38,395 nucleotides of DNA from contig JAVBQF010000041.1 of assembly GCA_031549195.1 (NCBI GenBank), positions 1 through 38,395 on the forward strand. The letters run 5' to 3'. Origin of the DNA: JAVBQF01 sp031549195 (lineage in GTDB: Bacteria; Bacillota_I; Bacilli_A; RF39; UBA660). Both the position numbers and the translations under genes were made by a program. The notes under the pieces are model-generated. The model did not search any database, was not told the DNA's origin, and saw nothing but the letters and a program-made list of their open reading frames with translations. Positions 14,779 to 23,164 of the stretch are shown one piece after another (position 1 is the first letter of the stretch; the number at the start of each line of letters is the position of its first letter).

Positions 14779-17293
14779 GCTTTTTTTTACTTTCTAATAC
14801 AAAAATTATGGCAAGTATTCCTGCACCTATAAGGCTCATTATTTTAGCCTCTTTTAAAAATGGTGTTTCATACTCTATAACTATTTTATGCTCTCCTTTA
14901 CTTATTTTAGTACCAATAAAAGCAGTATCTAGCAATAAAACATCTTGCTTATTTCCATCAACAAAAATTTTAATTCCGTAATCATAGGGAATAGAAAAAT
15001 AAAGATAACCAGCTTCCATAACATTTACAGTTCCTACAACAGAATTTCCTTTTGTCTTTAGCGCATCCAAGTCAACTTCACTTACGTCATTTTTTATTTT
15101 TTCTAAATAACTATAATCTACCGAATAAGTATCAATGTTTTTAATTATATAATTTCCAGTTGAAAATTTAATATTTAGCTTTTCAATTTTTTTATTACTG
15201 CTAATAACATATTTGAATTCTTTATTCTTATTATGATACTTCCATGTTTTGCAGGTTAAAACATTTTTTACTCCATTAATTGTAATTACTAGATCACCAT
15301 CTGAACATGCTGCTTCTTTTTCCATATCAAATTTGAGCATCAATATTTCTTTATCAGCAAAGTTTTCAACATTTAAATTTAATACCCCATCTTTAGACTT
15401 TATATGATATTCATTTTTTTTCTTTTCTATCTCTAATCCCTTTTGAGAATCAATACTGTATTCTAAGTCTTTTTTTATAATATTTGTCTCGTACTTGCTT
15501 GCTATATTATTATTATCAACAACAATATAATTAAGTAAAGCTTCAACATTATAAGGAAAGCTCAACTTTTCATATTCCTTTTTATTCATCACTTTTGAAG
15601 AAACGTATCCTATTGGTAATGCCGAATTATTTACATAAAGCCTATTACCATTTAAATACTCGAACTTATTGTATCCAATTAAATCTAAATCATTAGAAAT
15701 GATATATTTGTTCCCTACGTATAAATTATAAAAGATGTTTTTGACACTACTAACTTTTCCATAGCTTCGTTCTGTTATTTCATTACCACTTTGACTATAA
15801 TAAAATTCCTTATAGTATTTATTTGAAACAGAAGAGTATATTGTAGATTGATATTGATCTATATCATATATTTTATTTATATTTTGGAGAATATAATTTT
15901 GATTTGACAATCTGTATATACCTTTTTCTGTATTTTCCATTTTCTTGACTAATTCAATATTTGAGCTATTCTCTAAAATAGCCATATCTTTTTTTAAATA
16001 TAACTTATCATTAATTCCAACAGTAAACAATGCTAAAACAGATGAAACAATGATAGGTATACTAATTATTACTACTCTTTTTTCATATTTACGACCAATC
16101 ACAATAAAAGTAACTAATAAAACTATATCAATTAATAAGTAAAACTTCATTTTACTGTTATCTAGTATTAGCAACAAAATTACTAAAGTCATTAACACTA
16201 AAATATTTTTTTTATAGTCGTATCTTTTTTCAAAAACATGATTTAGTGTCATAGCAATAATCAATCCAAACAGAGGTAAAAAGGGAATTAATACTTTAGT
16301 GTCTATATACATAGTACCGTTTAATATATATACAAATACCGGAAATATCAATAGCATGATAGTAATGATGGCAAGAAATTTATTTTCTTTCTTTTTGAAT
16401 AACAAATTATCAATAATGCTAACTAATAATATTGCACCAAGACCAAATGAATACGCACTATAAAACATAGAAGAAATATTAAAATTTGGAATAAATAGTT
16501 TTAGAATATCAATAGTTATGTTTGATTCACTTCTCCCACTTAAAAGTGTGTAAAATGTAGGAACAATTAATATCGCTGACATCATTAGGGAAACAATAAT
16601 CGAAAATATAAAAACACTTCCACTTTTCAAACTTTTTTTAAATGTAATTCTTTCATTTCTTTTAAAATACACAAAACAATAATAAATTAATATAACTGCA
16701 AGCGCTGAAACACTATAAAAGTAACTTGTCATTATTATTAAAAAAGTGCTTACTATTAATGAACTTTTTTTATTTTCTTCAAAATACTTATCGACTGAAA
16801 GCAAAGCATATATTAAAAATGGCATGTAGTTAATAAACATGATATGACGATGACTATGAAACAAAAGTGGAGTTGCAAAAGCAAAAACGATTGTAGAAAT
16901 AAAAGTTACTTTTAAATCATATTTATTTCCAATCCACTTATAAAAAATGATGACACTTATAACAACGGACAATATGCTACTTATTTGTATGTAGTCAACC
17001 ATTTTCAAAAATGGAAACAAATACGAAATTAGTATAATAGGACTTAATAATCCATAGTAAGATAAATTGTAAATATTTTGCCCTAATCCTACATTAAAAG
17101 CAAAACTAGGTAGTATATTACCAGTCTTGTAAAAAAGTAGTCTAAAATATTCTGGTATAGCAAAATGTTGTGCGTCCCAATCGACTGTAGAACCATAAAC
17201 AAATTTATCCTTGACTAAAAACAATATATAAATAAATATAATGGTTAATATTATTGCTAAATTAAAATAATCTTTTTTTGTTAGTTTTTTCAT
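14768..17293 (-). CDS. YfhO-family multi-pass membrane glycosyltransferase-like protein
   Basis: 841 residues with about a dozen N-terminal membrane helices and a large C-terminal extracytoplasmic domain before a final helix. The first outside loop STVDWDAQHFAIPEYFR, with its conserved acidic pair, and the NLSYYGLLSP segment match YfhO-like GT-C proteins. In Bacillus and Listeria, YfhO-type enzymes transfer lipid-linked GlcNAc to teichoic acids. ATG 17293 is chosen because AAAGGA is about 9 nt upstream. The gene overlaps the end of the PIG-L gene by 32 nt, so the two are translationally linked. Confidence 0.8.
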   Translation of the reverse strand: MKKLTKKDYFNLAIILTIIFIYILFLVKDKFVYGSTVDWDAQHFAIPEYFRLLFYKTGNILPSFAFNVGLGQNIYNLSYYGLLSPIILISYLFPFLKMVDYIQISSILSVVISVIIFYKWIGNKYDLKVTFISTIVFAFATPLLFHSHRHIMFINYMPFLIYALLSVDKYFEENKKSSLIVSTFLIIMTSYFYSVSALAVILIYYCFVYFKRNERITFKKSLKSGSVFIFSIIVSLMMSAILIVPTFYTLLSGRSESNITIDILKLFIPNFNISSMFYSAYSFGLGAILLVSIIDNLLFKKKENKFLAIITIMLLIFPVFVYILNGTMYIDTKVLIPFLPLFGLIIAMTLNHVFEKRYDYKKNILVLMTLVILLLILDNSKMKFYLLIDIVLLVTFIVIGRKYEKRVVIISIPIIVSSVLALFTVGINDKLYLKKDMAILENSSNIELVKKMENTEKGIYRLSNQNYILQNINKIYDIDQYQSTIYSSVSNKYYKEFYYSQSGNEITERSYGKVSSVKNIFYNLYVGNKYIISNDLDLIGYNKFEYLNGNRLYVNNSALPIGYVSSKVMNKKEYEKLSFPYNVEALLNYIVVDNNNIASKYETNIIKKDLEYSIDSQKGLEIEKKKNEYHIKSKDGVLNLNVENFADKEILMLKFDMEKEAACSDGDLVITINGVKNVLTCKTWKYHNKNKEFKYVISSNKKIEKLNIKFSTGNYIIKNIDTYSVDYSYLEKIKNDVSEVDLDALKTKGNSVVGTVNVMEAGYLYFSIPYDYGIKIFVDGNKQDVLLLDTAFIGTKISKGEHKIVIEYETPFLKEAKIMSLIGAGILAIIFVLESKKKLAK

Positions 17294-17999
17294 AGTCACG
17301 CATCCTTTGTATAGCAACTGTATTTTCGTATTTTACCCATTCTTCATAATCAAACATTTGGTTAAACATTGTTTTAATAAAATCTTGGCTTTTATATATA
17401 TTTATCATTCTATACTTTTCTTCTATATATTTCTTATCAATTTTCTCCAAATATTTTTGTGCTTTTTTAATTTTTCCCTTTGTATAATATTTACCAAACA
17501 GATACAAATCACTTTTCAATCCGCAGCTATTATATACTTCCATTACAAATTTATTTGCTTTTATATGTTGTTCGTGGCCATATTCGCCATCAAAGTTATG
17601 AGTAACTATTAATTTCCATTTTTTTGCTTGCATTATAATTTTTAAATCTTCTTTTAATCTTTTTTCTTCTTCAGTCCACTTACTTCTGACACCAAAAACC
17701 TTATCCGGATAACCAAGCATTAAATATTGGTCTCCTGATATTTTCATAGCTTTCTTAAATTCCTGTACTCTTCTTTTATCTCCACCGCAGGTAATACAAA
17801 CAACTAAATAATCATCCTCTAGAAGGTGCGCCCCACCCCATAAAGTCTCATCATCCGGATGAGCAATTATCATCAATTTTTCAGCTTTTTCCAAGTCAAT
17901 ACCATCTAAACTCTTATCTATATACATATAATTATAGACCATTATTGATGAAGAAACAGCAAGAATTACTAACAAAAAATATTTAATTATGTATTTCAT
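17262..17999 (-). CDS. Membrane-anchored PIG-L family deacetylase
   Basis: 245 residues. One N-terminal membrane helix (about 5-25), then the PIG-L/LmbE zinc domain. AHPDDE (46-51) gives the metal ligands His and Asp plus the catalytic Asp, and GEYGHEQHI gives the remaining histidines. Family members remove the N-acetyl from GlcNAc-linked lipids or small thiols. The anchor suggests work at the membrane face on a lipid-linked or polymer-linked GlcNAc, which fits the overlapping YfhO-like gene. ATG 17999 follows GGGTGA; the longer frame starts at an overlapping GTG. It follows the Ca2+ ATPase gene by about 70 nt on the same strand. Confidence 0.82.
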   Translation of the reverse strand: MKYIIKYFLLVILAVSSSIMVYNYMYIDKSLDGIDLEKAEKLMIIAHPDDETLWGGAHLLEDDYLVVCITCGGDKRRVQEFKKAMKISGDQYLMLGYPDKVFGVRSKWTEEEKRLKEDLKIIMQAKKWKLIVTHNFDGEYGHEQHIKANKFVMEVYNSCGLKSDLYLFGKYYTKGKIKKAQKYLEKIDKKYIEEKYRMINIYKSQDFIKTMFNQMFDYEEWVKYENTVAIQRMRDYEKTNKKRLF

Positions 18000-18069
18000 A
18001 AAACTCACCCATTAATTATATATATTTTATCATATATTATGGTATTTTAACATTACAGTTTTGTATTTT

Positions 18070-20676
18070 TTATACACTTGCAATTATATTCTTTTTTTTG
18101 AAATAGATTTTTCTTATCCAGTCTATAGGTATAACAGTAAATGCCAAACTCAACATAATAATTAATTCTTTAAAGTTCAATCCAAATGTTCTAAATACTT
18201 CTCCACCATAATAAATCAGTATTATTTGTGTCATAAATATAAATAGCATTATAAAAATAAATACTTTGTTTTTTAAAATGTTTGCTAATATATTGATTCT
18301 GCTTGTTCTAGCATTTAGGCTATTAAATATATCTATAAAAATAAACAAGCCGAAAAAAGCGGTCATCAAATACATATTTCCTCTAAATAAGCTTTTTATA
18401 AATGGAAGTTTTAAAAACAAGATACAAAGAATTGCTGAATAAATTCCTGTAAATATAATTTCACTAATCATATATTTATTTATAATAGATTCATTCTTCT
18501 TCTTTGGGCGCTCCTTCATATATTCTATTACTGGAGGTTCGTATGCAAAAGCAAGACCTGCTAAAGTATCCATTACCATATTTACCCAAAGCATTTGAAT
18601 TACTGTAACTGGGGTAGAAATACCAATGAAGGGACCAATAATAGAAAGACTTATAGCACATAAATTGATGGTCAACTGTAATATGATAAATTTTCTAATA
18701 CTTTTAAATACTGTCCTACCAAATAAAATTGCCTTTGATATAGATAGAAAATTATCATCTAATATTACTATATCACTAGCTTCTTTTGCCACTTCAGTTC
18801 CGCTTCCCATTGCAAATCCTACATCTGCCTTCTTTAAAGCAGGTGCATCATTAACTCCATCGCCAGTCATACCCACAACCAAATCCATTGATTGACAGAC
18901 TCTAACTAATCTACTTTTATCTTGGGGAAGACTTCTCGCTACTATTTTTAAATTTGGTATTTTTTGCATTAATTCAATATCAGTTAGTCTATTTAACTCA
19001 TCACTTGTAAGTACAATATCATTTGGGCTATCGAGTAATCCAACTTCTTTTCCTATTGCTATTGCAGTTTCTTTATTATCACCAGTCACCATTACTGTTT
19101 TTATATGAGCGTTTTTGACTAAATCAACACCCTGTACTGCATCCGGCCTTATTTCATCTTTTATAAAAATTAGTGCCACAAATGTTAAATTATTTAAATT
19201 TTCAATATTTAGCTCTTCGCTTGTTGCAAGTACTAACGCTCTGATTCCAGACTTTGTAGCATCTTCGATTTTATTTTCTATTTCAACCCTATTAGTCAAA
19301 CTTCTTTTTGTTGCAATCTCTGTATAATAGGTTTTACAATTTGGAAGTATCTTTTCTGGAGATCCTTTTATCAGATTAAGTTTCCCATTTTTTGTATTTA
19401 TCCTTGCAATTGAATACTTATTTTTGCTTGAAAAAGGGATTTTTTCCTCAATTTTTACAGATGGTTCCCCACATTCTTTAACAAATGATTTAATTGCTCT
19501 ATCAGTAATATTGCCACCTATTATTTTGTTTTCTTCCTTATTATAATAACTGGCATTATTGGCAATCATTGATAATTTTAACATTTCTAGATATCTTGGA
19601 TTTTTTTTCACTTCTTCAATATTCCTATACTTATTTAATTTCCCATCAACTACTTCAACTACTTCCAATTTTCCTTTAGTCAGTGTTCCTGTTTTATCTG
19701 TAAAAAGAATATTTAAACTTCCTGCGGTTTCTATTCCAACTAGTTTTCTTACTAATACATTATCTTTGAGCATTCTTTTCATGTTAGATGATAATACTAG
19801 TGTAATCATCATCGGTAACCCTTCTGGTACTGCCACTACTATTATCGTTACACTTAATGTTAATGCGTACAATATGTGACTCGATATAACTGGTAAATTG
19901 GAGAACATTTCTTTTATTAATCTTATATCAAAATTATTCTTAATGACAATAACTGAGAAAAGATAAGAAATAGATGCACAAAATGCTGCAATATATCCAA
20001 CTTTGCTTATAAGTCCTGCAAGATGTCTTAATCTTAACTTCAAGGGACTATCTGCTTGTTTTTCCTGTAATTCTTTTGCAAGACGACCATATATAGTTTT
20101 TTCACCAACATCAGTAACTTTAATTATACCTTCATTATTAACTACAATAGTGCCCTTAAATACTTTGTTATTATTACTTAAATTTTTATTGTTCTCCTTT
20201 GTTTCACCGTTAAGCATCGATTCATCAATACTTAATTCTCCCTTTATTAAAATACCATCTGCAGGAACTCTATCCCCTGCTTCTAATATTACAACATCTC
20301 CTACTACTATGTCATCTATTGATATTTCGATAGTATTACTATCTCTTATCACTTTGCATTTTATTTTAGAAGTCTCTTCCTGAAGTTTCGAGAAGGCTTT
20401 CTCACTACCATATTCTGATATGCTTGAAATGAATGACGCTACAAAAATAGCAATTACTATTCCGATTGTTTCATACCAATCAGATCCTTCAAACAGAAAA
20501 AGAACTTTTATTGCTAAGGCAATTAAGAGTATTTTTATTATTGGATCTCCTAATGATTCCAAGAGCAAACTGATAAATGTGTTTTCCTTTTTTATTTTCA
20601 AGGCGTTACTCCCATATTTTTTCCTGTTTAATTTGACTTGTTCTTCTGTTAAACCACAATTATTATAATCACTCAT
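18070..20676 (-). CDS. Calcium-transporting P-type ATPase (type IIB-like)
   Basis: 868 residues. Phosphorylation motif DKTGTLT with Asp327, dephosphorylation-loop motif NGETKE (157-162), VAVPEGLPMM (281-290) in membrane helix 4, hinge GDGVNDAPALKKAD. The stretch KRMLKDNVLVRKLVGIETAG and NMVMDTLAGLAFAYEPP in helix 6 resemble plasma-membrane Ca2+ pumps, which keep a single Ca2+ site. There is no long calmodulin-type tail. It would export Ca2+ using ATP. SD AGGAGG precedes ATG. PIG-L and YfhO-like genes follow on the same strand without a clear terminator. Confidence 0.9.
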   Translation of the reverse strand: MSDYNNCGLTEEQVKLNRKKYGSNALKIKKENTFISLLLESLGDPIIKILLIALAIKVLFLFEGSDWYETIGIVIAIFVASFISSISEYGSEKAFSKLQEETSKIKCKVIRDSNTIEISIDDIVVGDVVILEAGDRVPADGILIKGELSIDESMLNGETKENNKNLSNNNKVFKGTIVVNNEGIIKVTDVGEKTIYGRLAKELQEKQADSPLKLRLRHLAGLISKVGYIAAFCASISYLFSVIVIKNNFDIRLIKEMFSNLPVISSHILYALTLSVTIIVVAVPEGLPMMITLVLSSNMKRMLKDNVLVRKLVGIETAGSLNILFTDKTGTLTKGKLEVVEVVDGKLNKYRNIEEVKKNPRYLEMLKLSMIANNASYYNKEENKIIGGNITDRAIKSFVKECGEPSVKIEEKIPFSSKNKYSIARINTKNGKLNLIKGSPEKILPNCKTYYTEIATKRSLTNRVEIENKIEDATKSGIRALVLATSEELNIENLNNLTFVALIFIKDEIRPDAVQGVDLVKNAHIKTVMVTGDNKETAIAIGKEVGLLDSPNDIVLTSDELNRLTDIELMQKIPNLKIVARSLPQDKSRLVRVCQSMDLVVGMTGDGVNDAPALKKADVGFAMGSGTEVAKEASDIVILDDNFLSISKAILFGRTVFKSIRKFIILQLTINLCAISLSIIGPFIGISTPVTVIQMLWVNMVMDTLAGLAFAYEPPVIEYMKERPKKKNESIINKYMISEIIFTGIYSAILCILFLKLPFIKSLFRGNMYLMTAFFGLFIFIDIFNSLNARTSRINILANILKNKVFIFIMLFIFMTQIILIYYGGEVFRTFGLNFKELIIMLSLAFTVIPIDWIRKIYFKKKNIIASV

Positions 20677-20707
20677 AGTTTGTCCTCCTATAAGATATAT
20701 ATTAATA

Positions 20708-20736
20708 AAGAAAAAAAAAAGACTCTTATATGAGTC
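20708..20736 (-). terminator. Terminator of the 200-aa ORFan
   Basis: GACTC (20721-20725) / GAGTC (20732-20736), then ten T on the minus strand. The stem is short but the T-tract is strong. Confidence 0.7.
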
Positions 20737-20809
20737 GACAAATAGTTAAATTTATTTTATTTTTTCAACCGCACTATAAATAGTAATTAGTAACTTTAAA
20801 CTTTAATAT

Positions 20810-21412
20810 TTATTTTCCTCTACCAACTATATAATCTGAACCTACAATGTTCAATGTTGTACCTGGATAAAAAGAAGTTAAGACATCGAATGCTCTATCA
20901 ACTGTTTCAGCCGCCTTCAACCATTTAGGAATAGGTGTCTCACTTACATCATCATAATAAAGTGCGCTTTCGCGTTCGAAAGATCTATCAATTTCTCCTA
21001 CAGTATTTGCTACGCTAGTGAGTACTTTTTTATTAAATCTACCAACTTCTCTAACTTTAAGGCTGTCTAAGAAATCCTTACACAGTAGTGCTTTCTTTGG
21101 CAATAGTGTCGAAGAATAATCGTCATCCCCATCTCTTTTTTGACCTAACGCATAAAGCCCAAACGTATATATTGGCGCGTTATATGGCATATTAAAAAAA
21201 GTATTTATTTCAGGATTACCATTATGATATCTCAAAAAATCCCAAATTGTCTTTTCCCCATCAGTTGTCATTATACTTACAGCTTCATATGCACAAATAT
21301 CATCTCCATCTGATTTAAACAAAGTTGTTTTTGTTTTCAAATCCGCTCTTTCTCGTTCACTCCCATACCCTGGTGCAGAACTTTCATATCTACTACTTCT
21401 TACTGTTGGCAT
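20810..21412 (-). CDS. Unrecognised 200-aa soluble protein
   Basis: I do not recognise this protein. No signal peptide or membrane helix. It begins MPTVRSSRYESSAPGYGSE, rich in Ser, Arg and Gly, then a folded-looking body with TIWDFLRYHNGNPEINTFF, YTFGLYALGQKRDGDDD and a C-terminal VGSDYIVGRGK. ATG 21412 is chosen because AAAGGAG is 9 nt upstream; the ORF can be read 3 codons longer but that start abuts the SD. It is monocistronic, with a strong terminator, between the Ca2+ ATPase and a tRNA operon. Confidence 0.65.
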   Translation of the reverse strand: MPTVRSSRYESSAPGYGSERERADLKTKTTLFKSDGDDICAYEAVSIMTTDGEKTIWDFLRYHNGNPEINTFFNMPYNAPIYTFGLYALGQKRDGDDDYSSTLLPKKALLCKDFLDSLKVREVGRFNKKVLTSVANTVGEIDRSFERESALYYDDVSETPIPKWLKAAETVDRAFDVLTSFYPGTTLNIVGSDYIVGRGK

Positions 21413-21531
21413 TAATAACATCTCCTTTCTAATATTGCATGTTAAATATATATTATCATAATTATGTCTATAGTTAAAGTTAAAGGAATTTTTTGGATAA
21501 ATAGTGTAGTATTAGCTTAATTATAACAATG

Positions 21532-21560
21532 AAAAAACTTCTTGCATTTATGCAAAAAGT
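21532..21560 (-). terminator. Terminator of the four-tRNA operon
   Basis: Minus strand 11-bp stem ACTTTTTGCAT / ATGCAAGAAGT (21560-21537, one wobble), followed by six T. Confidence 0.85.
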
Positions 21561-21571
21561 CTTACTACATA

Positions 21572-21647
21572 TGGTGACCCGCTGGAGATTCGAACTCCAG
21601 ACCCTTTGATTAAAAGTCAAATGCTCTACCGACTGAGCTAGCGGGTC
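21572..21647 (-). tRNA. tRNA-Lys(UUU)
   Basis: Acceptor GACCCGC/GCGGGTC perfect, discriminator A, encoded CCA, anticodon TTT in loop CTTTTAA. Last gene of the four-tRNA operon. Confidence 0.97.
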
Positions 21648-21663
21648 ATACTACAAATAAAAA

Positions 21664-21738
21664 TGGCTGCCTCGGCTAGATTCGAACTAGCGCATGCGAG
21701 AGTCAAAGTCTCGTGCCTTACCGCTTGGCTACGAGGCA
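21664..21738 (-). tRNA. tRNA-Gln(UUG)
   Basis: Acceptor TGCCTCG/CGAGGCA with the weak U1-A72 pair typical of Gln, discriminator G, encoded CCA, anticodon TTG in loop CTTTGAC. Confidence 0.97.
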
Positions 21739-21745
21739 ATCAAAT

Positions 21746-21830
21746 TGGTGGAGAGAGATGGTTTCGAACCATCGAACCCAATGGGAGCAGATTTACAGTC
21801 TGCCGCGTTTAGCCTCTTCGCTATCTCTCC
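21746..21830 (-). tRNA. tRNA-Tyr(GUA)
   Basis: 85 nt class II tRNA with long variable arm, acceptor GGAGAGA/TCTCTCC, discriminator A, encoded CCA, anticodon GTA in loop CTGTAAA. Confidence 0.97.
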
Positions 21831-21836
21831 AAAAAA

Positions 21837-21912
21837 TGGTGCCGAAAACAGGACTTGAACCCGTAACCTACTGATTACAAATCAGTTGCTCTACCAATTG
21901 AGCTATTTCGGC
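21837..21912 (-). tRNA. tRNA-Thr(UGU)
   Basis: Acceptor GCCGAAA/TTTCGGC, discriminator A, encoded CCA, anticodon TGT in loop TTTGTAA. First gene of the operon. Upstream on the minus strand TTCACA, 17 nt, TAAAAT is a possible promoter ending about 15 nt before the tRNA. Confidence 0.97.
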
Positions 21913-22072
21913 ACATAATACAATTATATTTTATCAAATTAATTCAAAAGTGTGAATTACTTTAAAAGAAAAAATCAGTAAAACAATAAGATTATACTAT
22001 AAATATTTTTATATGACAATACTTATATTCATTTTTTTTAACTTTTTGCATTATTTATCTATTTAATTAAAA

Positions 22073-22291
22073 TTATATATATTTACCAACTATTTTTATC
22101 TTACATAATAAATATGATACTATGAAGCTTAAAATGGTTACAATTGTTATAATTAGTGGTATTGCTATAATTGCATTTACTGTCAAAGTATTAATATGAT
22201 TCCAATTCAATATAACTATAAAAAAATCATGAATTAAATACATTCCAAAAGAATACCTACTAAACTTTAACATACAAAGAAAAACTAACAA
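22073..22291 (-). pseudogene. C-terminal remnant of an acyltransferase-3 protein
   Basis: A 72-codon frame reading FSRYSFGMYLIHDFFIVIL, then two hydrophobic helices and a terminal CKIKIVGKYI. This matches the last membrane helices of acyltransferase family 3 (OatA-like O-acetyltransferases, which have about ten helices and 330 or more residues). The first ATG lies in the loop of the tRNA-Val terminator and has no SD, so the fragment is unlikely to be expressed. It is wedged between tRNA-Thr and tRNA-Val, a place where integration and loss events are common. Confidence 0.65.
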
Positions 22292-22304
22292 TAGTTAGTT
22301 TTTC
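22274..22304 (-). terminator. Terminator of tRNA-Val
   Basis: Perfect 11-bp stem GAAAAACTAAC (22279-22289) / GTTAGTTTTTC (22294-22304) with a 4-nt loop, then TTTG on the minus strand. It makes tRNA-Val its own transcript. Confidence 0.85.
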
Positions 22305-22336
22305 AAAAATTCGACTAGCGAATTTATAATCAAATA

Positions 22337-22413
22337 TGGTGGGCGATTACGGACTCGAACCGCAGACCCTCTGCTTGTAAGGCAGATGCTCTAACCAACT
22401 GAGCTAATCGCCC
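22337..22413 (-). tRNA. tRNA-Val(UAC)
   Basis: Acceptor GGGCGAT/ATCGCCC perfect, discriminator A, encoded CCA, anticodon TAC in loop CTTACAA. Confidence 0.97.
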
Positions 22414-22420
22414 GATTAAC

Positions 22421-22468
22421 TTGTTGACATGTATAACTATACCATTCTGGTCTTTGTTTTGTCAACAA
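22421..22468 (-). promoter_or_regulatory. Sigma-A promoter of tRNA-Val with flanking palindrome
   Basis: Minus strand TTGACA (22460-22465), 18-nt spacer, TATAGT (22436-22441) preceded by TGG (extended -10). TTGTTGACA (22421-22429) and TGTCAACAA (22460-22468) are perfect 9-bp inverted repeats 30 nt apart, one of which contains the -35. Confidence 0.75.
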
Positions 22469-22480
22469 ATTTTAATAAAT

Positions 22481-22840
22481 CTATTCACTTTTTTTGTTTA
22501 TTTCATCAAGTTTACTACATATCCATGTATTCAACATAGACTTCAAACCATCAAAAGCATGATCAGTTTCGACTATTTTACTTTTTGAAACTCCATCTAC
22601 TCTATAATCAATGTCCTTAATACTAAGCTTTATATGACGATTCTCATCAGCTTTTTCTACTACTTTAACTTGTATCTTTTCACCAATAGTTACATAATCT
22701 TTGACGTTTCTAACAAAACCATTAGAAATTTCTGAAATGTGTATTAGTCCATTATAATATTCATCTAAACTAACAAATACACCATAATTTTCAATACCAG
22801 TAACAATACCTGTTACAATTTTTCCTTTTTCATATGTCAT
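22481..22840 (-). CDS. S1 RNA-binding domain protein (GSP13/YugI-like)
   Basis: 119 residues. The S1 OB-fold fills residues 1-75 (KGKIVTGIVTGIENYGVFVSL, GLIHISEISNGFV, VKVVEKADENRHIKLSIKD), followed by a helical tail ending SKLDEINKKSE. Single-S1 proteins of this kind (general stress protein 13, CvfD) bind RNA or ribosomes and tune translation. The N-terminal extension of the longer frame is hydrophobic and has no SD; GAAGGTG lies before ATG 22840. It is divergent from nfu, with the nfu operator-like palindrome between them. Confidence 0.85.
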   Translation of the reverse strand: MTYEKGKIVTGIVTGIENYGVFVSLDEYYNGLIHISEISNGFVRNVKDYVTIGEKIQVKVVEKADENRHIKLSIKDIDYRVDGVSKSKIVETDHAFDGLKSMLNTWICSKLDEINKKSE

Positions 22841-22892
22841 AATAGCACCTTCTAGTAGAATATAACATATAAAAATTATTTTTAGCAAACCC

Positions 22893-22921
22893 TTTACTAC
22901 TATTTATTATAGTAGTATACT
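22893..22921 (+). promoter_or_regulatory. nfu promoter with palindrome filling the spacer
   Basis: TTTACT (22893-22898), 17-nt spacer, TATACT (22916-22921). ACTACTAT (22896-22903) and ATAGTAGT (22909-22916) form an 8-bp palindrome spanning the spacer and touching both boxes, a classic repressor-site placement. Confidence 0.6.
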
Positions 22922-22936
22922 TTAGATGGTGATTAG

Positions 22937-23164
22937 ATGACAACTGAAGAAAAAATAAAAGAAACAATTGATAATATTAGACCCTATTTAGTAAATGATG
23001 GTGGGGATATTGAATATATCAAATTTGAAGATAATACTGTATACGTGCGTTTAATGGGTGCATGTAGCCATTGTGGCCTTATTGATGTCACATTAAAAGA
23101 AGGTATTGAAAATGTTCTCACAAACGAAATACCAGAGGTTAAAAGAGTTGAAAGAATCGATTAA
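22937..23164 (+). CDS. nfu: NifU-like Fe-S scaffold protein (Nfu domain)
   Basis: 75 residues consisting only of the NifU C-terminal domain. RPYLVNDGGDIEYIKFED and GACSHCGLIDVTLKEGIE give the CxxC pair (Cys43, Cys46) that bridges a 4Fe-4S cluster between two subunits for transfer to target proteins. It corresponds to YutI-type proteins. The stop codon overlaps the stop of the convergent YutH-like gene by 4 nt. A weak GGG/CCC hairpin with eight T at about 23183-23210, inside the neighbour's 3' coding end, may terminate it. Confidence 0.9.
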   Translation: MTTEEKIKETIDNIRPYLVNDGGDIEYIKFEDNTVYVRLMGACSHCGLIDVTLKEGIENVLTNEIPEVKRVERID

